A DNA stretch of 64,000 nucleotides, from positions 62,001 through 126,000 of the forward strand of contig RSEH01000116.1 in the NCBI GenBank assembly GCA_006503475.1. The letters run 5' to 3'. A program made the position numbers and the translations under genes. The stretch comes from Stentor roeselii. Its lineage: Eukaryota > Ciliophora > Heterotrichea > Heterotrichida > Stentoridae. The notes below the pieces were generated by a model. The model had not been told where the DNA came from, searched no databases, and saw only the letters and a list, made by a program, of their open reading frames with translations. Each line of letters opens with the position of its first letter. Within the stretch, counting starts at the first letter, position 1. Below are positions 10,004 to 20,600 of this stretch, piece by piece.

Positions 10004-11830
10004 TTAACTACCAATCCTCGAATTATATTTCAGCCCGATAAACCCTAATACTCGATAAGCAAGCATCACTAAAATCAGCCAGCCAATCATCGCTTCAGTA
10101 CTTCCTTCAATGCTGTAAAACTTTAAAACATGTTCCCCTCCAGACCTGTCTTTATACTCATTTAACATCAGTGCGAAGAACGAGTACCTGAAAGGCGAAA
10201 AATAAGAAAACCACCTAAGTCCAATCCAGATTTCGCTTTCAGGTCTCAAAAACCCTGAAAAGTAATAAAACGGTAAAGTCATGATCGCTCCTAAACTTGA
10301 AGCAACATCGACTCTAGTAAACCAGGCACCAGCAACAAGCCCCAAAGACGTGCCACACATATGAGCCAAGATAAGCACAATCAAGAAAATAACAGGCTTA
10401 TCAGGAGAACTGGTGTTATACCCGACGCACCAATAAACAGTCACCCCAAAAATAATAGAACTCAAAACTTCTATAACGAAATCAGCCACATTCTTCGCGA
10501 AGAAAAAAGCAACAGTTCCATACATTTTCGAACGACTTTCCTTTAAAAAGACCTGCCGGATCAGAGGAAAGTTCAAAATAGTTACTTGCAGGTTTGAGTA
10601 TACCAAAGTTGTTATCAAGAAAAACAACGAGCCATTTCTGTTGTTTGTTTTTTGCTGAGCGTCTTGGATTTTATCTGGATCTAAAGAATCAGTTCCGATT
10701 TTTTCCCCGATGTCCCAGAATAAAATATCAACAAGAAGTGCCACGAACAGAAGAATCGCGAGTTTAAAAAAGGTAAGCCCCGGGTTTCTCACAGTGATTT
10801 TAATCGCTCTGATAGTGCAGTGATAGATCTGGACCGGGTAACTCGAAACATATCCACTTGTCCCTCTTTCTAAAGCAGTCCTGATCGGATTTTTCAGAGC
10901 TTTTTGGTTACTTTTAAAGCTGTTCATCAACATATTAACCCTTTCTTCTTCTTCAGGTGATTTTTGATCCAAGTTTTCAATATGAAGGATTTCCATGAAG
11001 TAATCAGCCGGGTTTGACAGAGGAGGACAGTCGAGGCCTCGATGGGAGAAATACTGAACAGCTTCAGAGGAAGGTCCGTGAAACATGACGTGTCCATCAC
11101 AAAGAAGCAGTAATTTGTCGAATTTCATGAAAATATCACTGCTCGGTTGATGAATGGTGCTTACCACTGTTCGGCCTTTAACCGCCTGCTGGTTTAAAAG
11201 CTCCATCACCTGATACGACGTGAAACTATCAAGACCTGAAGTTGGCTCATCCAAGAAGAGAATAGAAGGAGTTGTTATGAGCTCTATAGCGACACAGGTT
11301 CTTTTTTTCTCACCTCCTGAGATGCCTTTCTTGACTGGATTTCCGACTAGAGTGTGTTGACACTTGATAAGACCCATTTCTTCAAGTAAGGACTGAACTT
11401 TTTTCTCTTTTTCTTGAGTTGTTCCTCGAGTTTTCAGTCTTGCTGCGAACATGACTGACTCTTTCACAGTCAACATGTCAAGAAGGATGTCTTCTTGTGT
11501 GACGTACCCGACGTATTTAAAGTAATTTATAGACTCGATGTTCTGACCGTTTGCGAGGATCTCTCCTGAGGCTGTCAGGGTCTTAGTTGATTTGACACTT
11601 CCACTGATTAGGTTCATTAAAGTCGTTTTACCTGCTCCGGAAGTTCCCATTATTGCGAGAAATTCTCCTGCACGGGCATAGCCTGACATCCCTTTTAAAA
11701 TCTGCTTTTCAGAGGTATTGGTTTTGTAGGTCACTACTACGTCGTTCCATTCTAAATCGATTTTTAAGATCTCTTCGTGTTGTTGTTCAGGCAAAAGACG
11801 GCCTTCGTCATGAATTAGGTTTCCTGCCAT
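10004..11830 (-). CDS. ABCG-type half transporter
   Basis: A 608-residue ABC half-transporter with the nucleotide-binding domain first, as in the ABCG/White subfamily. Walker A is GTSGAGKT (62-69), the signature ISGGEKK (170-176), Walker B ILFLDEP (190-196) with the D-loop SGLDS, and the H-loop HQPSSD (H227). Six hydrophobic helices follow from about residue 350, with the family FYYFSGFLRP motif near 540. Length is typical. Such proteins dimerise and export lipids, sterols or xenobiotics; substrate and membrane are unknown. Start ATG at 11830 is preceded by a G/T-rich (plus strand) spacer shared with the divergent deglutamylase gene. Confidence 0.92.
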   Translation of the reverse strand: MAGNLIHDEGRLLPEQQHEEILKIDLEWNDVVVTYKTNTSEKQILKGMSGYARAGEFLAIMGTSGAGKTTLMNLISGSVKSTKTLTASGEILANGQNIESINYFKYVGYVTQEDILLDMLTVKESVMFAARLKTRGTTQEKEKKVQSLLEEMGLIKCQHTLVGNPVKKGISGGEKKRTCVAIELITTPSILFLDEPTSGLDSFTSYQVMELLNQQAVKGRTVVSTIHQPSSDIFMKFDKLLLLCDGHVMFHGPSSEAVQYFSHRGLDCPPLSNPADYFMEILHIENLDQKSPEEEERVNMLMNSFKSNQKALKNPIRTALERGTSGYVSSYPVQIYHCTIRAIKITVRNPGLTFFKLAILLFVALLVDILFWDIGEKIGTDSLDPDKIQDAQQKTNNRNGSLFFLITTLVYSNLQVTILNFPLIRQVFLKESRSKMYGTVAFFFAKNVADFVIEVLSSIIFGVTVYWCVGYNTSSPDKPVIFLIVLILAHMCGTSLGLVAGAWFTRVDVASSLGAIMTLPFYYFSGFLRPESEIWIGLRWFSYFSPFRYSFFALMLNEYKDRSGGEHVLKFYSIEGSTEAMIGWLILVMLAYRVLGFIGLKYNSRIGS

Positions 11831-12048
11831 TTATCAATTGTTTATTCAACAGGTAAGATGGAGACGAATTTGATTTATTGAAAGAAAATTTTGATTGAAA
11901 ATATTATAATCGAGTGGATTATGATAGAAAAAATAGAGGGTTTTAGAAATTTTGGAAGATTGAGGTTTTTTTAGATTTTTTATTAAAAATTTGAATGAAT
12001 GAAGATCTTTGTGATTAAACTTGGATTATCTGCTTGAAGAATTTAATA

Positions 12049-13758
12049 ATGGAAGAAAATGAACACCCACAGCAGATTTCTTGCTGCATTGAAAACCTGA
12101 CCTTTTTTAGCAACTTCGACTCAGGGAATTTGAGTCGTGTTCAGAAGGTTTCAATGAACACAGTAAAAATTAGCTAGTATGAACTTTTCATATCCCCTGA
12201 CGCAGCTTCAAAAGGTTTTTCATCATACACAAGTTGGTTTCACTTCGGAATAAAAGGTTTAAAAAAGGGTTCATACATCCGTTTATCACTAATAAACCTG
12301 AACTACAGCCGTCCCTTCAGCTCACATTCATACCGTCCAGTCTTCCGAAGCCTTCCTCTTCAATCCGAATGGCAGCGTGTGTTAGGTGAGCCAATATTAG
12401 AATCAAACAACGGTACCTTCAAATACACCTTTCCCTACGAATCCTTTACTTCAGACAGCGAGCATTATTTCGCATTTGCCCTTCCCTACCCTTACAGCGA
12501 GATCCAAAAAAACCAGTCACTTTTTGAAAAAATGACCCCTTCCGACTGTTATTTCCACCGAGAAGTGCTATGCAGGTCAATAGACGGAAGAGACATAGAC
12601 CTTCTGACTATTTCCCACAAGTCAAACATGACGAAAGAACGAGAAGACCGCCCAGAAGACATTTTCCCTTGTTTCACTCCGAGACCTTTCAAATCTTTAA
12701 AGCCTGTTATTTTTATATCAGCGCGAGTGCACCCAGGAGAGACTCCTTCTTCTTTCCTGCTTGATGGAATTCTGATGGTGATTCTGGGAAACGACTCGAA
12801 AGGTCAGGCTCTTAGAAATAATTTCGTGTTTAAAATTGTTCCTGTCCTCAACCCTGACGGAGTCTTTCGAGGAAACTTCAGAGTAGACCAAAATGGGGTA
12901 AACCTTAACAGGTGCTATCTTGAACCTTCTCAATTCGACCATCCAAGTATTTTCGCAGTTCGAAAGTACTTGTTGACCCTTCACAACATTCGGTATTACT
13001 TCGACCTTCACGCTCACATGTCTAAAAAAAGCTCGTTTTTATTTGGGAACTTTCTTGGAGAACGACAGGCTGAAAATCAAGTCTTTGCAAAATTAATTGA
13101 AATCAATTCTCAGTACTTTGACTTCAACGACTGTGACTTCTCAGAAAAAAGCATGTCTGCGAAGGACCCGAAAGACATTCATTCAAAAGAAGCGAGTGGT
13201 CGAGTGACTTTATATTCCACCTTCGGTGTAATCCACTCTTATACTATTGAATGTTCTTACTTCATTCCTCGACCTCTGCATCTTGTACCCCAGACGACGA
13301 ATGTGAAGACAGGGAAGCGATTTAATGAAAGTATTTATTATAACTCTTCCTGCCTTAGCCCTGTCCATAACAGAGGCTTTTTTAATGAACTGGCTGCTGG
13401 ACTCTTGATGGCTCTTCTTGATTTAGAAGGCTTGAACCCGAACTCAAGAGTTCCTCTCAGCGAGTTTAAAACAATTGAAACTATTTCAGAATATCTCAAA
13501 GCTCGCAATCAGCTAAACTGGCTTCAAGCAGCTCAAGGGGCGCTGAATGCCCAGGGCAAGATCAGCAGAAACCTTCTTCGATCTGAAAGCAAGAAGCCAG
13601 ATTCAAAAATTCTTGAAAAAACTACCCTTCCTAAACTTCCTCTAAGAAAAGTTCACAAACTTCACGTAATTTCTCCTATTTTCAGCTCGATTCCACATAC
13701 TTTGTATCAAAAACCACGTCCTTTGCAAACGCGTACGAAAAGTGTTTTGAAATCTTAA
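12049..13758 (+). CDS. AGBL5: Cytosolic carboxypeptidase 5-like tubulin deglutamylase
   Basis: Joining two frames across a 15-base intron gives 564 residues. The N-terminal CCP domain has FFSNFDSGNLSRV near residue 20 and YTSWFHFGIKG. The M14 peptidase core shows the zinc motif HPGE (H223, E226), LNPDGVFRGNFR, NGVNLNR, the third zinc ligand in DLHAH (H316) and the catalytic glutamate region YTIECSY. The FDFNDCDFSEKSM and SKEASGRV blocks match CCP5 rather than CCP1 or CCP6. CCP5 removes branch-point glutamates from polyglutamylated tubulin, so it should act on ciliary and cortical microtubules. The last 70 residues are basic and poorly conserved. Confidence 0.9.
12163..12177 (+). other. 15-base intron in CCP5-like gene
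   Basis: gtaaaaattagctag. Phase 0. Removal joins QKVSMNT to YELFISPDAA, giving the continuous N-terminal domain expected for the family; an in-frame TAG ends the unspliced frame. Confidence 0.9.
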
Positions 13759-13806
13759 ACTTGTAAACTGACTAAGTAAAAATGTCTGTTTTTCTCTTTA
13801 TTTTAA

Positions 13807-16800
13807 ATGGATCTTCCAAGTGAAAAACGACCAAGAAAACAGAAGTCGCATAGTTCCAGCTCTGATGAACTGCAAGATGAACCTCCTGGAGAAAATTTGT
13901 TGATACAGAATTCAAGGAATAGGCGCAGTGAAGACCCGCCCGTCAAATTGCCTCAAGAAGAAGGTCTGCCGATGAAAAGACCGAAAATGTTTGAATATGA
14001 AATGAGAAAATCGGCTTCTTATCTGCCATCGGGCATTTCTAAGTCAATCAGCTGTATTCAAGAAGCTATTCAAAATAATGATTTTTCAGCACTTCTTAGG
14101 TCTCTTAACTTGCTGTCTGCTGAACTGACTATGACTAATGATGAACTACTCTCAGGACTTCCGATTGACAGTTTAACTGATATTTTAGTGTTTTCTTTGA
14201 ATGCTGAAAGCGCTGAGATCGTGCTTCAGAGTATGATATGTGTAAATTTTTTAGTAGATTCTCATCACTCGGCTATCACTTTTTTTGTTAAAGCTGGAAT
14301 AGTTTCACTTTTGACAAACAAAATCATGAATATTGAGTATATTGATGTGGCTGAATATGCAGTCAAGTCTCTCGAAAAAATTTCTCATGAGTTCCCCGGC
14401 GAAGTTCTTCGAAAGTCATTTTTTTCTGAAATTCTTCCAATGCTAGATTTTTTTGACCAGAATGTTCAGAAGAAAATGTTAGGAATCCTGTTAAACGTGT
14501 CAAAAAGTCCATTAACATTCGAAGACTTTCAATCATTTCTAGAACCATGTTTGCCAGTATTTCTGTGTTTTATGCAGAACAAACAAAAAGAAACGTTATT
14601 CAAAAACGAAAAAACCCTGGAAATCCTCGTCGCATTAATAGAAAGTCTCAGATCAGTAAATGAAGATGAGCAGATCTGTTTAAAGTTACTAGAACAAGGT
14701 ATCATTCTTATTATTTTAGAAGTTTTAAATGAATTTTCTAATTTAACTGGAAAAGGCTTCAAACTACTCGCAAGTCTTTGCAAGGCTTCTCTGAAGTTGA
14801 CAGCAAGTTTTATTGAAACCGGGTTTGACCTGCTAAGCAGGTCTTTAGAAGTTTCTATCTTTGAAGGAAACTCTTTGATTTTAACAGAAGCTCTTCAATT
14901 AGTTCACTCAATGATGCCTTCAGAGTCAGATACCAGAAGACAAGACTTTTACACTGAAAACTCTCAGCCAATCTTTCAACTGGCGCAAATGATTCTTCCA
15001 AAACTAAGCAGCATTTACGAAATCCTCAACAAAAGAACCACAAAAGTTCTTCTTCTCGAAGTCACTCTTACTATAATTCAGTTATCATCAAAAGAAGAAC
15101 TTTCAACATTGATGCATTTTTCTTCATTCTTATCAGGTCTCTTGCTGGAAAAAGAAGGAAGTGTGATTAAAAGTTGTTTAAAAATAATCAGCGTGCTTTA
15201 TAATAAAATACCTGAACAAGTCTCGGAAACCTTTACAAGACAAGGAATAGTTCATAGAGTTTTCGCGTTAAAAGATCCAGAAAATCTTAAAAATATCATC
15301 GACGAGAAATACTCAGATTCTTTTGAATTCGAGCAGTTTTTGCTGAACTATCGAAGAACCCGTGCCATGTCGGACCATCACGACCTCCACATTCAAAGAC
15401 CCAGGCTGCTTTCTGAGTGTCGCGACCAGACCTTCGACATAAAAAAAGAAATCATTCGTCTTAGCAAAGGACTTGTTGAAAAGCACAACTCTTGTGAAAA
15501 CCAATCTGGCTTTTTTGTTTCAAACATCTTGAAAAACATTGCAAATGGTTTTGTGGAACTTAAAAATGATGACGCTGGAGAACTTTGGAGAATGTTGATT
15601 GACTGTCTTCGAGAACATAAACCCACTGCTTTTGAACTCAGCTCTTCGAATCTTGCGAATTCGATTTGGAACTTTTTGGCTTCTAAGGAAAAAATCAGGG
15701 GTGGACATCAGAGGATTGACCAGTTTTTAAAGGTTTTTCAAGTGGGTACTTCAGGAAAGGACTTTGAGATGCTTTTAGAGCTGTTTTTAAGCACTTTTAA
15801 TTACTTGGACTGCCATATCGTTGCCAGTCCTCTTAAAACTCATACTCGAGGATATTCTTCAAGACTTCGGGTGAACTTGGTTTATCTTTTCAACGATGAC
15901 CTCCCCGACGAGCTGCAGTCAAGAAACGAGTTTTTTAAAAGAAACTCGAAGTTTTCTATCAGTCCAGACCTCAACTGCTCTGTTTCAGCTCTCAAGTCTT
16001 TGCTGAAACGTATCAAGACTAAAGAAGACCTTCTTTATTTTAAAGAAGCCGTTCGCGATGAAGTCATGGAAGTCGAAGACGATTCAGTCAAGTCGATCAA
16101 CATTTCACTTCTCATGAACGACAATGAACTTTCCAACGAACTTTCCATCAACGATCTTCATTTCTCCTCTTCAGACACTCCGACGATAAAGTTTAAATTT
16201 TCTCTAAGTATCGAAAGATCTAATTTTTTATCAAAAGAAATTGAAATCCTTCAAAACTTCTTAGAAACCTGTTCAAAAGTAGGACTTGACAGTGAAAATC
16301 CAGCATTTCCTTATCTTCGTTTTATCAACTTTTTATTTCACTGTCTTTCCAAGAACCCTTTCTCAATAAAGCACTTATCAAAGCCGGACCTTTCGAAGTT
16401 TATCTGCCCGAAGTTGAATTCTTTAGTCTCGAAGCAATACGGCGAGCATATTCACTTGGCAAGAAAGATTCTTCCTTCTTGGATGAAAGAACTTCCCAGG
16501 TACAGCTGGTTCTTGTTCAGTTATTCGACACGTCTTCGGATATTAGACAACTTTCGGTACTTTTTTCAGGACTTTACTAGAAATCCCAGACAAAAAGTGA
16601 GAGTTGATCGGGAAAATATCATGGAAGGTGCTAGGATCCTTGCAAATGATAGAAATCTTTTAATGCAAGGTGTTTTGGAAGTTCAGTTTGATGAAGAAAT
16701 TGGAACTGGCAATGGTCCTACTCTTGAGTTTTTTTCAATTGTTGCTGAAAATATCTGCAAACTTCCTATTTGGAGGAAAGGAAATTCGCTATTTCCAAGT

Positions 16801-17658
16801 CCTTCTTTGAGACCTCAAAGTTCTGAGTTTTTTTTTATTGGACGCCTTGTGGGAAAAGCGATTTTAGATAAAAGGTATATTGAACTTCCTTTTAGTCCTG
16901 TTTTTTGGAAGATGGTGCAGCAGAAACCTGTTTCTTTTGTTGACTTGGAAGAAGTTGACCCTGATCTGCATAAGTTTCTCTGCTCTTTGAAGGAATTTCT
17001 TGGAGAATATGAAAAAAATCCGCTTAGGGATAAGTATCAAGGTGTTGATGTTGAAGACCTTCAGCTTTACTTCACTCTTCCTGCTTATGAAGATGTTGAA
17101 TTGCTAGATGGAGGCAAAAATAAACTAGTCTTGTTGGAAAATCTTTCTGAGTATATAGAACTGGTTGTTGAAAAAACTCTTGTTCAGCAGGTCCAGGTCA
17201 ATGAATTTAGGGAAGGACTTTGTAGCTTGATTACTCTTGATAGTCTACTTGGATTCTCTGCGGATGAACTTGAAGAGTTGATTTGTGGAAGTCATAATGA
17301 TGTGTGGGACCTGGAAACACTGCAAACTTGTATAAAACCTGCTCATGGATACAGTGAAAGTTCGAAGATTTTTCAATGTTTGTTGAAAATCATGAGCGAA
17401 TTCGACGGGCCAACCCAGCGTAAATTCTTACAATTCACAACCGGTTGCCCAAGACTTCCTCTCGGTGGATTTTTCGGGTTGAATCCCTGCCTAACAGTGG
17501 TAAAAAAAGAAGAAGGTGACGATTCCGACAAATATCTTCCTTCCGTAATGACCTGCCAAAACTACTTGAAACTTCCAAACTACTCAAGCGAAGACATCCT
17601 TCGAAAAAACCTTTTTTTTGCGTTGGAAGAAGGACACCAGATGTTTCATCTTTCTTAA
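13807..17658 (+). CDS. HECT E3 ubiquitin ligase, TRIP12/UFD4 type
   Basis: A 1283-residue protein. The N-terminus (1-65) is charged and disordered. Residues about 70-520 are helical armadillo-like repeats as in TRIP12, UFD4 and plant UPL3. The HECT domain occupies roughly the last 350 residues, with EIGTGNGPTLEFFS, an FIGRLVGKAILDKR block, LPRLPLGGF and the catalytic cysteine in PSVMTCQNYLKLP (C1250). It should accept ubiquitin from an E2 and transfer it to substrates, classically in the ubiquitin-fusion-degradation pathway. The stop is 21 bases before the start of a large deubiquitinase in the same orientation. Confidence 0.9.
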   Translation: MDLPSEKRPRKQKSHSSSSDELQDEPPGENLLIQNSRNRRSEDPPVKLPQEEGLPMKRPKMFEYEMRKSASYLPSGISKSISCIQEAIQNNDFSALLRSLNLLSAELTMTNDELLSGLPIDSLTDILVFSLNAESAEIVLQSMICVNFLVDSHHSAITFFVKAGIVSLLTNKIMNIEYIDVAEYAVKSLEKISHEFPGEVLRKSFFSEILPMLDFFDQNVQKKMLGILLNVSKSPLTFEDFQSFLEPCLPVFLCFMQNKQKETLFKNEKTLEILVALIESLRSVNEDEQICLKLLEQGIILIILEVLNEFSNLTGKGFKLLASLCKASLKLTASFIETGFDLLSRSLEVSIFEGNSLILTEALQLVHSMMPSESDTRRQDFYTENSQPIFQLAQMILPKLSSIYEILNKRTTKVLLLEVTLTIIQLSSKEELSTLMHFSSFLSGLLLEKEGSVIKSCLKIISVLYNKIPEQVSETFTRQGIVHRVFALKDPENLKNIIDEKYSDSFEFEQFLLNYRRTRAMSDHHDLHIQRPRLLSECRDQTFDIKKEIIRLSKGLVEKHNSCENQSGFFVSNILKNIANGFVELKNDDAGELWRMLIDCLREHKPTAFELSSSNLANSIWNFLASKEKIRGGHQRIDQFLKVFQVGTSGKDFEMLLELFLSTFNYLDCHIVASPLKTHTRGYSSRLRVNLVYLFNDDLPDELQSRNEFFKRNSKFSISPDLNCSVSALKSLLKRIKTKEDLLYFKEAVRDEVMEVEDDSVKSINISLLMNDNELSNELSINDLHFSSSDTPTIKFKFSLSIERSNFLSKEIEILQNFLETCSKVGLDSENPAFPYLRFINFLFHCLSKNPFSIKHLSKPDLSKFICPKLNSLVSKQYGEHIHLARKILPSWMKELPRYSWFLFSYSTRLRILDNFRYFFQDFTRNPRQKVRVDRENIMEGARILANDRNLLMQGVLEVQFDEEIGTGNGPTLEFFSIVAENICKLPIWRKGNSLFPSPSLRPQSSEFFFIGRLVGKAILDKRYIELPFSPVFWKMVQQKPVSFVDLEEVDPDLHKFLCSLKEFLGEYEKNPLRDKYQGVDVEDLQLYFTLPAYEDVELLDGGKNKLVLLENLSEYIELVVEKTLVQQVQVNEFREGLCSLITLDSLLGFSADELEELICGSHNDVWDLETLQTCIKPAHGYSESSKIFQCLLKIMSEFDGPTQRKFLQFTTGCPRLPLGGFFGLNPCLTVVKKEEGDDSDKYLPSVMTCQNYLKLPNYSSEDILRKNLFFALEEGHQMFHLS

Positions 17659-17679
17659 TGTATAGTTATTAGGTTATAA

Positions 17680-20600
17680 ATGATTACGGAAGTCCCGAAG
17701 TGGTGCAGAGTCGGTTTTTACATCGACGCCAAAGACAGTTTCAACGAATGGTGTGCTGCAGAAGTAAAAGAAATCGGAAAAAACCAAGTCACCGTCACTT
17801 TCAACGAATGGGCTCCGAAGTGGGAAAGCACTTTTCCGATGAAATCTCCAAAAATCGCGCCGTTCCGTAAAATGTCGAAAGGTTACACAGGAAGTAGGGC
17901 TCGAACTGCCCGAAATCAGCAGTTCCAAAAGGAATCTTTAGCAAATTGCCATGAAAAAGTGAAAAAACTGGTAAATGAGTCTTTGTTTTGTGAAGATGCT
18001 TTTTTTACGACACAGTTTTACAGAGGGAAGTTGTTTTTTTATATTGAACATCTTCTGTCGTTGTCGCCTTCTTCTGAGTATTTTTCCGCGATTTATGAGT
18101 TTTTAGGGGAAGTGGTTGCTTTGATATTGAAGTACTTCAGCCAGGCGCATCAGTTGTTTGGGTTTTTTTATTTGGGCCAGGGGGGTGAGATGTACTTGGA
18201 AGATAATAATGTTGCTTTGGCTTTTGTGTGGTTCGAACTAATTGAAATGCTGAAAAAATTAACGTGCTTGGAGATGAGAAGTCCGGAGCTTTATTGTCAT
18301 ATTGATCAGATATTGGAAAGTCGAAACTATACTTTAACTACATCTAAGAGGACGAAGTGGGCAAATGACTTTTTGGATAAGTTCTTGACTGGCTCCGGCT
18401 TCGATTTTTTAATGGACTTACTATCAAATGAAGAAGAAAAGTCAAGAATTCCTTTTGTAATCCTCAACCACCTCCCTCTCTGTGAAATCATCGAACAGCT
18501 AGACACAACTAAAAGCAGTCAATTCAGTCAAAAGTTCTATCAAAACGTGTTAAAACGAGTAGAAATAATCAGCGACTCCGAGCTAAAAGACTTAAAACAT
18601 GACGAGGTCCTTGCAAGTTTTCGAAAAATCTCCAAATACCGAGGACTAGACCTCAACGGTTGTATCGAGTCATCCAAAATGTCCTTTTTCCTAAAAATGC
18701 TTAAAAGTGTGTATCTAGAAAAAAGAATAAAAGGCCTGATCGAAATAAACTCAACAGTCGAGTCCGCTGAAAGTCGAGTCTCAATCTACGACCCGAGTTT
18801 AAAGCAAGAAGTTGAAGACCTGAGGACTTGGATCATTCAAGAAAACATTTTAGACCTGCTGGTAAAAGACCGTCCACACATGGAACTCATTAAAAGATCT
18901 TCAGTGATTTTTAAATTTCTCGCAAGGTACTTGTTCATCACACAAGAGCAGCTTTCAGACCTTTGGCATTCTCTTGAAAACAAACACGAGTCTTACCGTC
19001 GAGCAGCTTATGAGACTATTGTGGAACTTGTGCCACTTCTTGAAGAGAGTCAAAATGATTTCTTATATGAAGAGTTTTTAAAAGTCGATCGACAACTTTA
19101 TGATGAGTCGTTTTTGGCTTTAGTGAAAGATTTCACAGTGAAAGCTGTGAATAAGTCAATGAAATTTGGAAATTACTCAAAGACTTATGGACTCAGCATG
19201 TTCAAGCCCATGATTCTCGACTCGTCACCTTCAGAGTTTCACGGCCTGGCGATAAAAAATCTTATTTCCATTGAAAAGGAAACCGCGAACCCTGTAATCA
19301 AGTCAGAGTTGCTTGAAACAGTGAAAAGTCTTATTTCAGAAAATGACTCAATTTTACAGGCCTTGTCACTTTTCTTGAAGTTGATTCAAGGACATTTGAT
19401 TGACGAGCATTATAACCAAATCGAAGAAATCTTCGCTTTGGCAGGACTGATTATTGAAAATCTGAAGAATTATCTGAAAAACAATCAAAAAGGAAATTTT
19501 TGTGTGGAAGTAAAAAAAAATATTAAATGTCGATTGAGTTTTTTAAGTCATATCGCTGAAAGAGTCGATTCAGGTCTCAGTCAAGAAAACTTGAAAGACC
19601 TTTGGACGATGTTTCGAGATAAGTCCTTACAAGCGAAACTCATGTTTTTCGAATGGTTATGTCGAAGTAAAGGCAAAAGTTTCATTCACAGCAGAAGCCT
19701 TTCATTTATTTTCCAGGATCTTCTGTTGAATGACTTGATGTTTCCCAGCAAGTGTGAATCAATTTACGAGTTTAAATGTTTCAGCTTTTATTTCATCGAG
19801 TTCAACAGAGTCAACAACTTGTTAGAAGTCACTGACGACCGAAACATCCGTTACCGGAAGAGTTTCAAGGTAAAAGGACTGAAAAAACTCATTAACATCT
19901 ACCTGAACACTGACGATTTTAAAGTCCTCGACAACACTGGAAGACTTTTCTTCAACGTTTTAAACAAATTCGACCCAGAGATCCTCAGCGACGCTGAAGA
20001 CATAATCCAAGTTCAAGTCAAGTACCTTCTCGACTTAATCAACAAGAACAAAACTGACCAAAAGTTAATCCTTAAAATTTTAACTTTATTCCAAGTTCTT
20101 TTCGATAAAAACGACGACGAATCCGAGTTCAACTCTCACATTTACGTAAAAAGACCTGAAAGTCGTGAACATCAACAAGTAAAAATCAACCAATTCAAAA
20201 CTTTAAGACACATCAGAAAAGAAGTTGCGAAAAACTTCAACCTTGACCTTGAAAAAGTTGAACTTTGCATCGGCGATAATCGTTTTTCAGCGAAAGACGA
20301 TGATTATGAAATTATGAACTTGAGGCAGCATTGGTTGGACCTGGACTTGCTGAGTGATCATGAAATTTATGAGTTTCAGCCTTTTGCAGCGATTGAGAAT
20401 AATGAGGAACTTCCGAAGTTGTTGTTTGAATTGATTTCTGATGCTGAGAAGATTTATACTGACTTGGCTTGGAAGTTGTTGGCTTTTCTGCCGACTTGTA
20501 AAAGTTTGAAAGTTTCTATCTCGGGGCTGAAGACGAGTTTAGATGAGGTGATTGATAGAAGCTCTACTTATCGACTTATTTATGCTTTGCAGATTGTTTT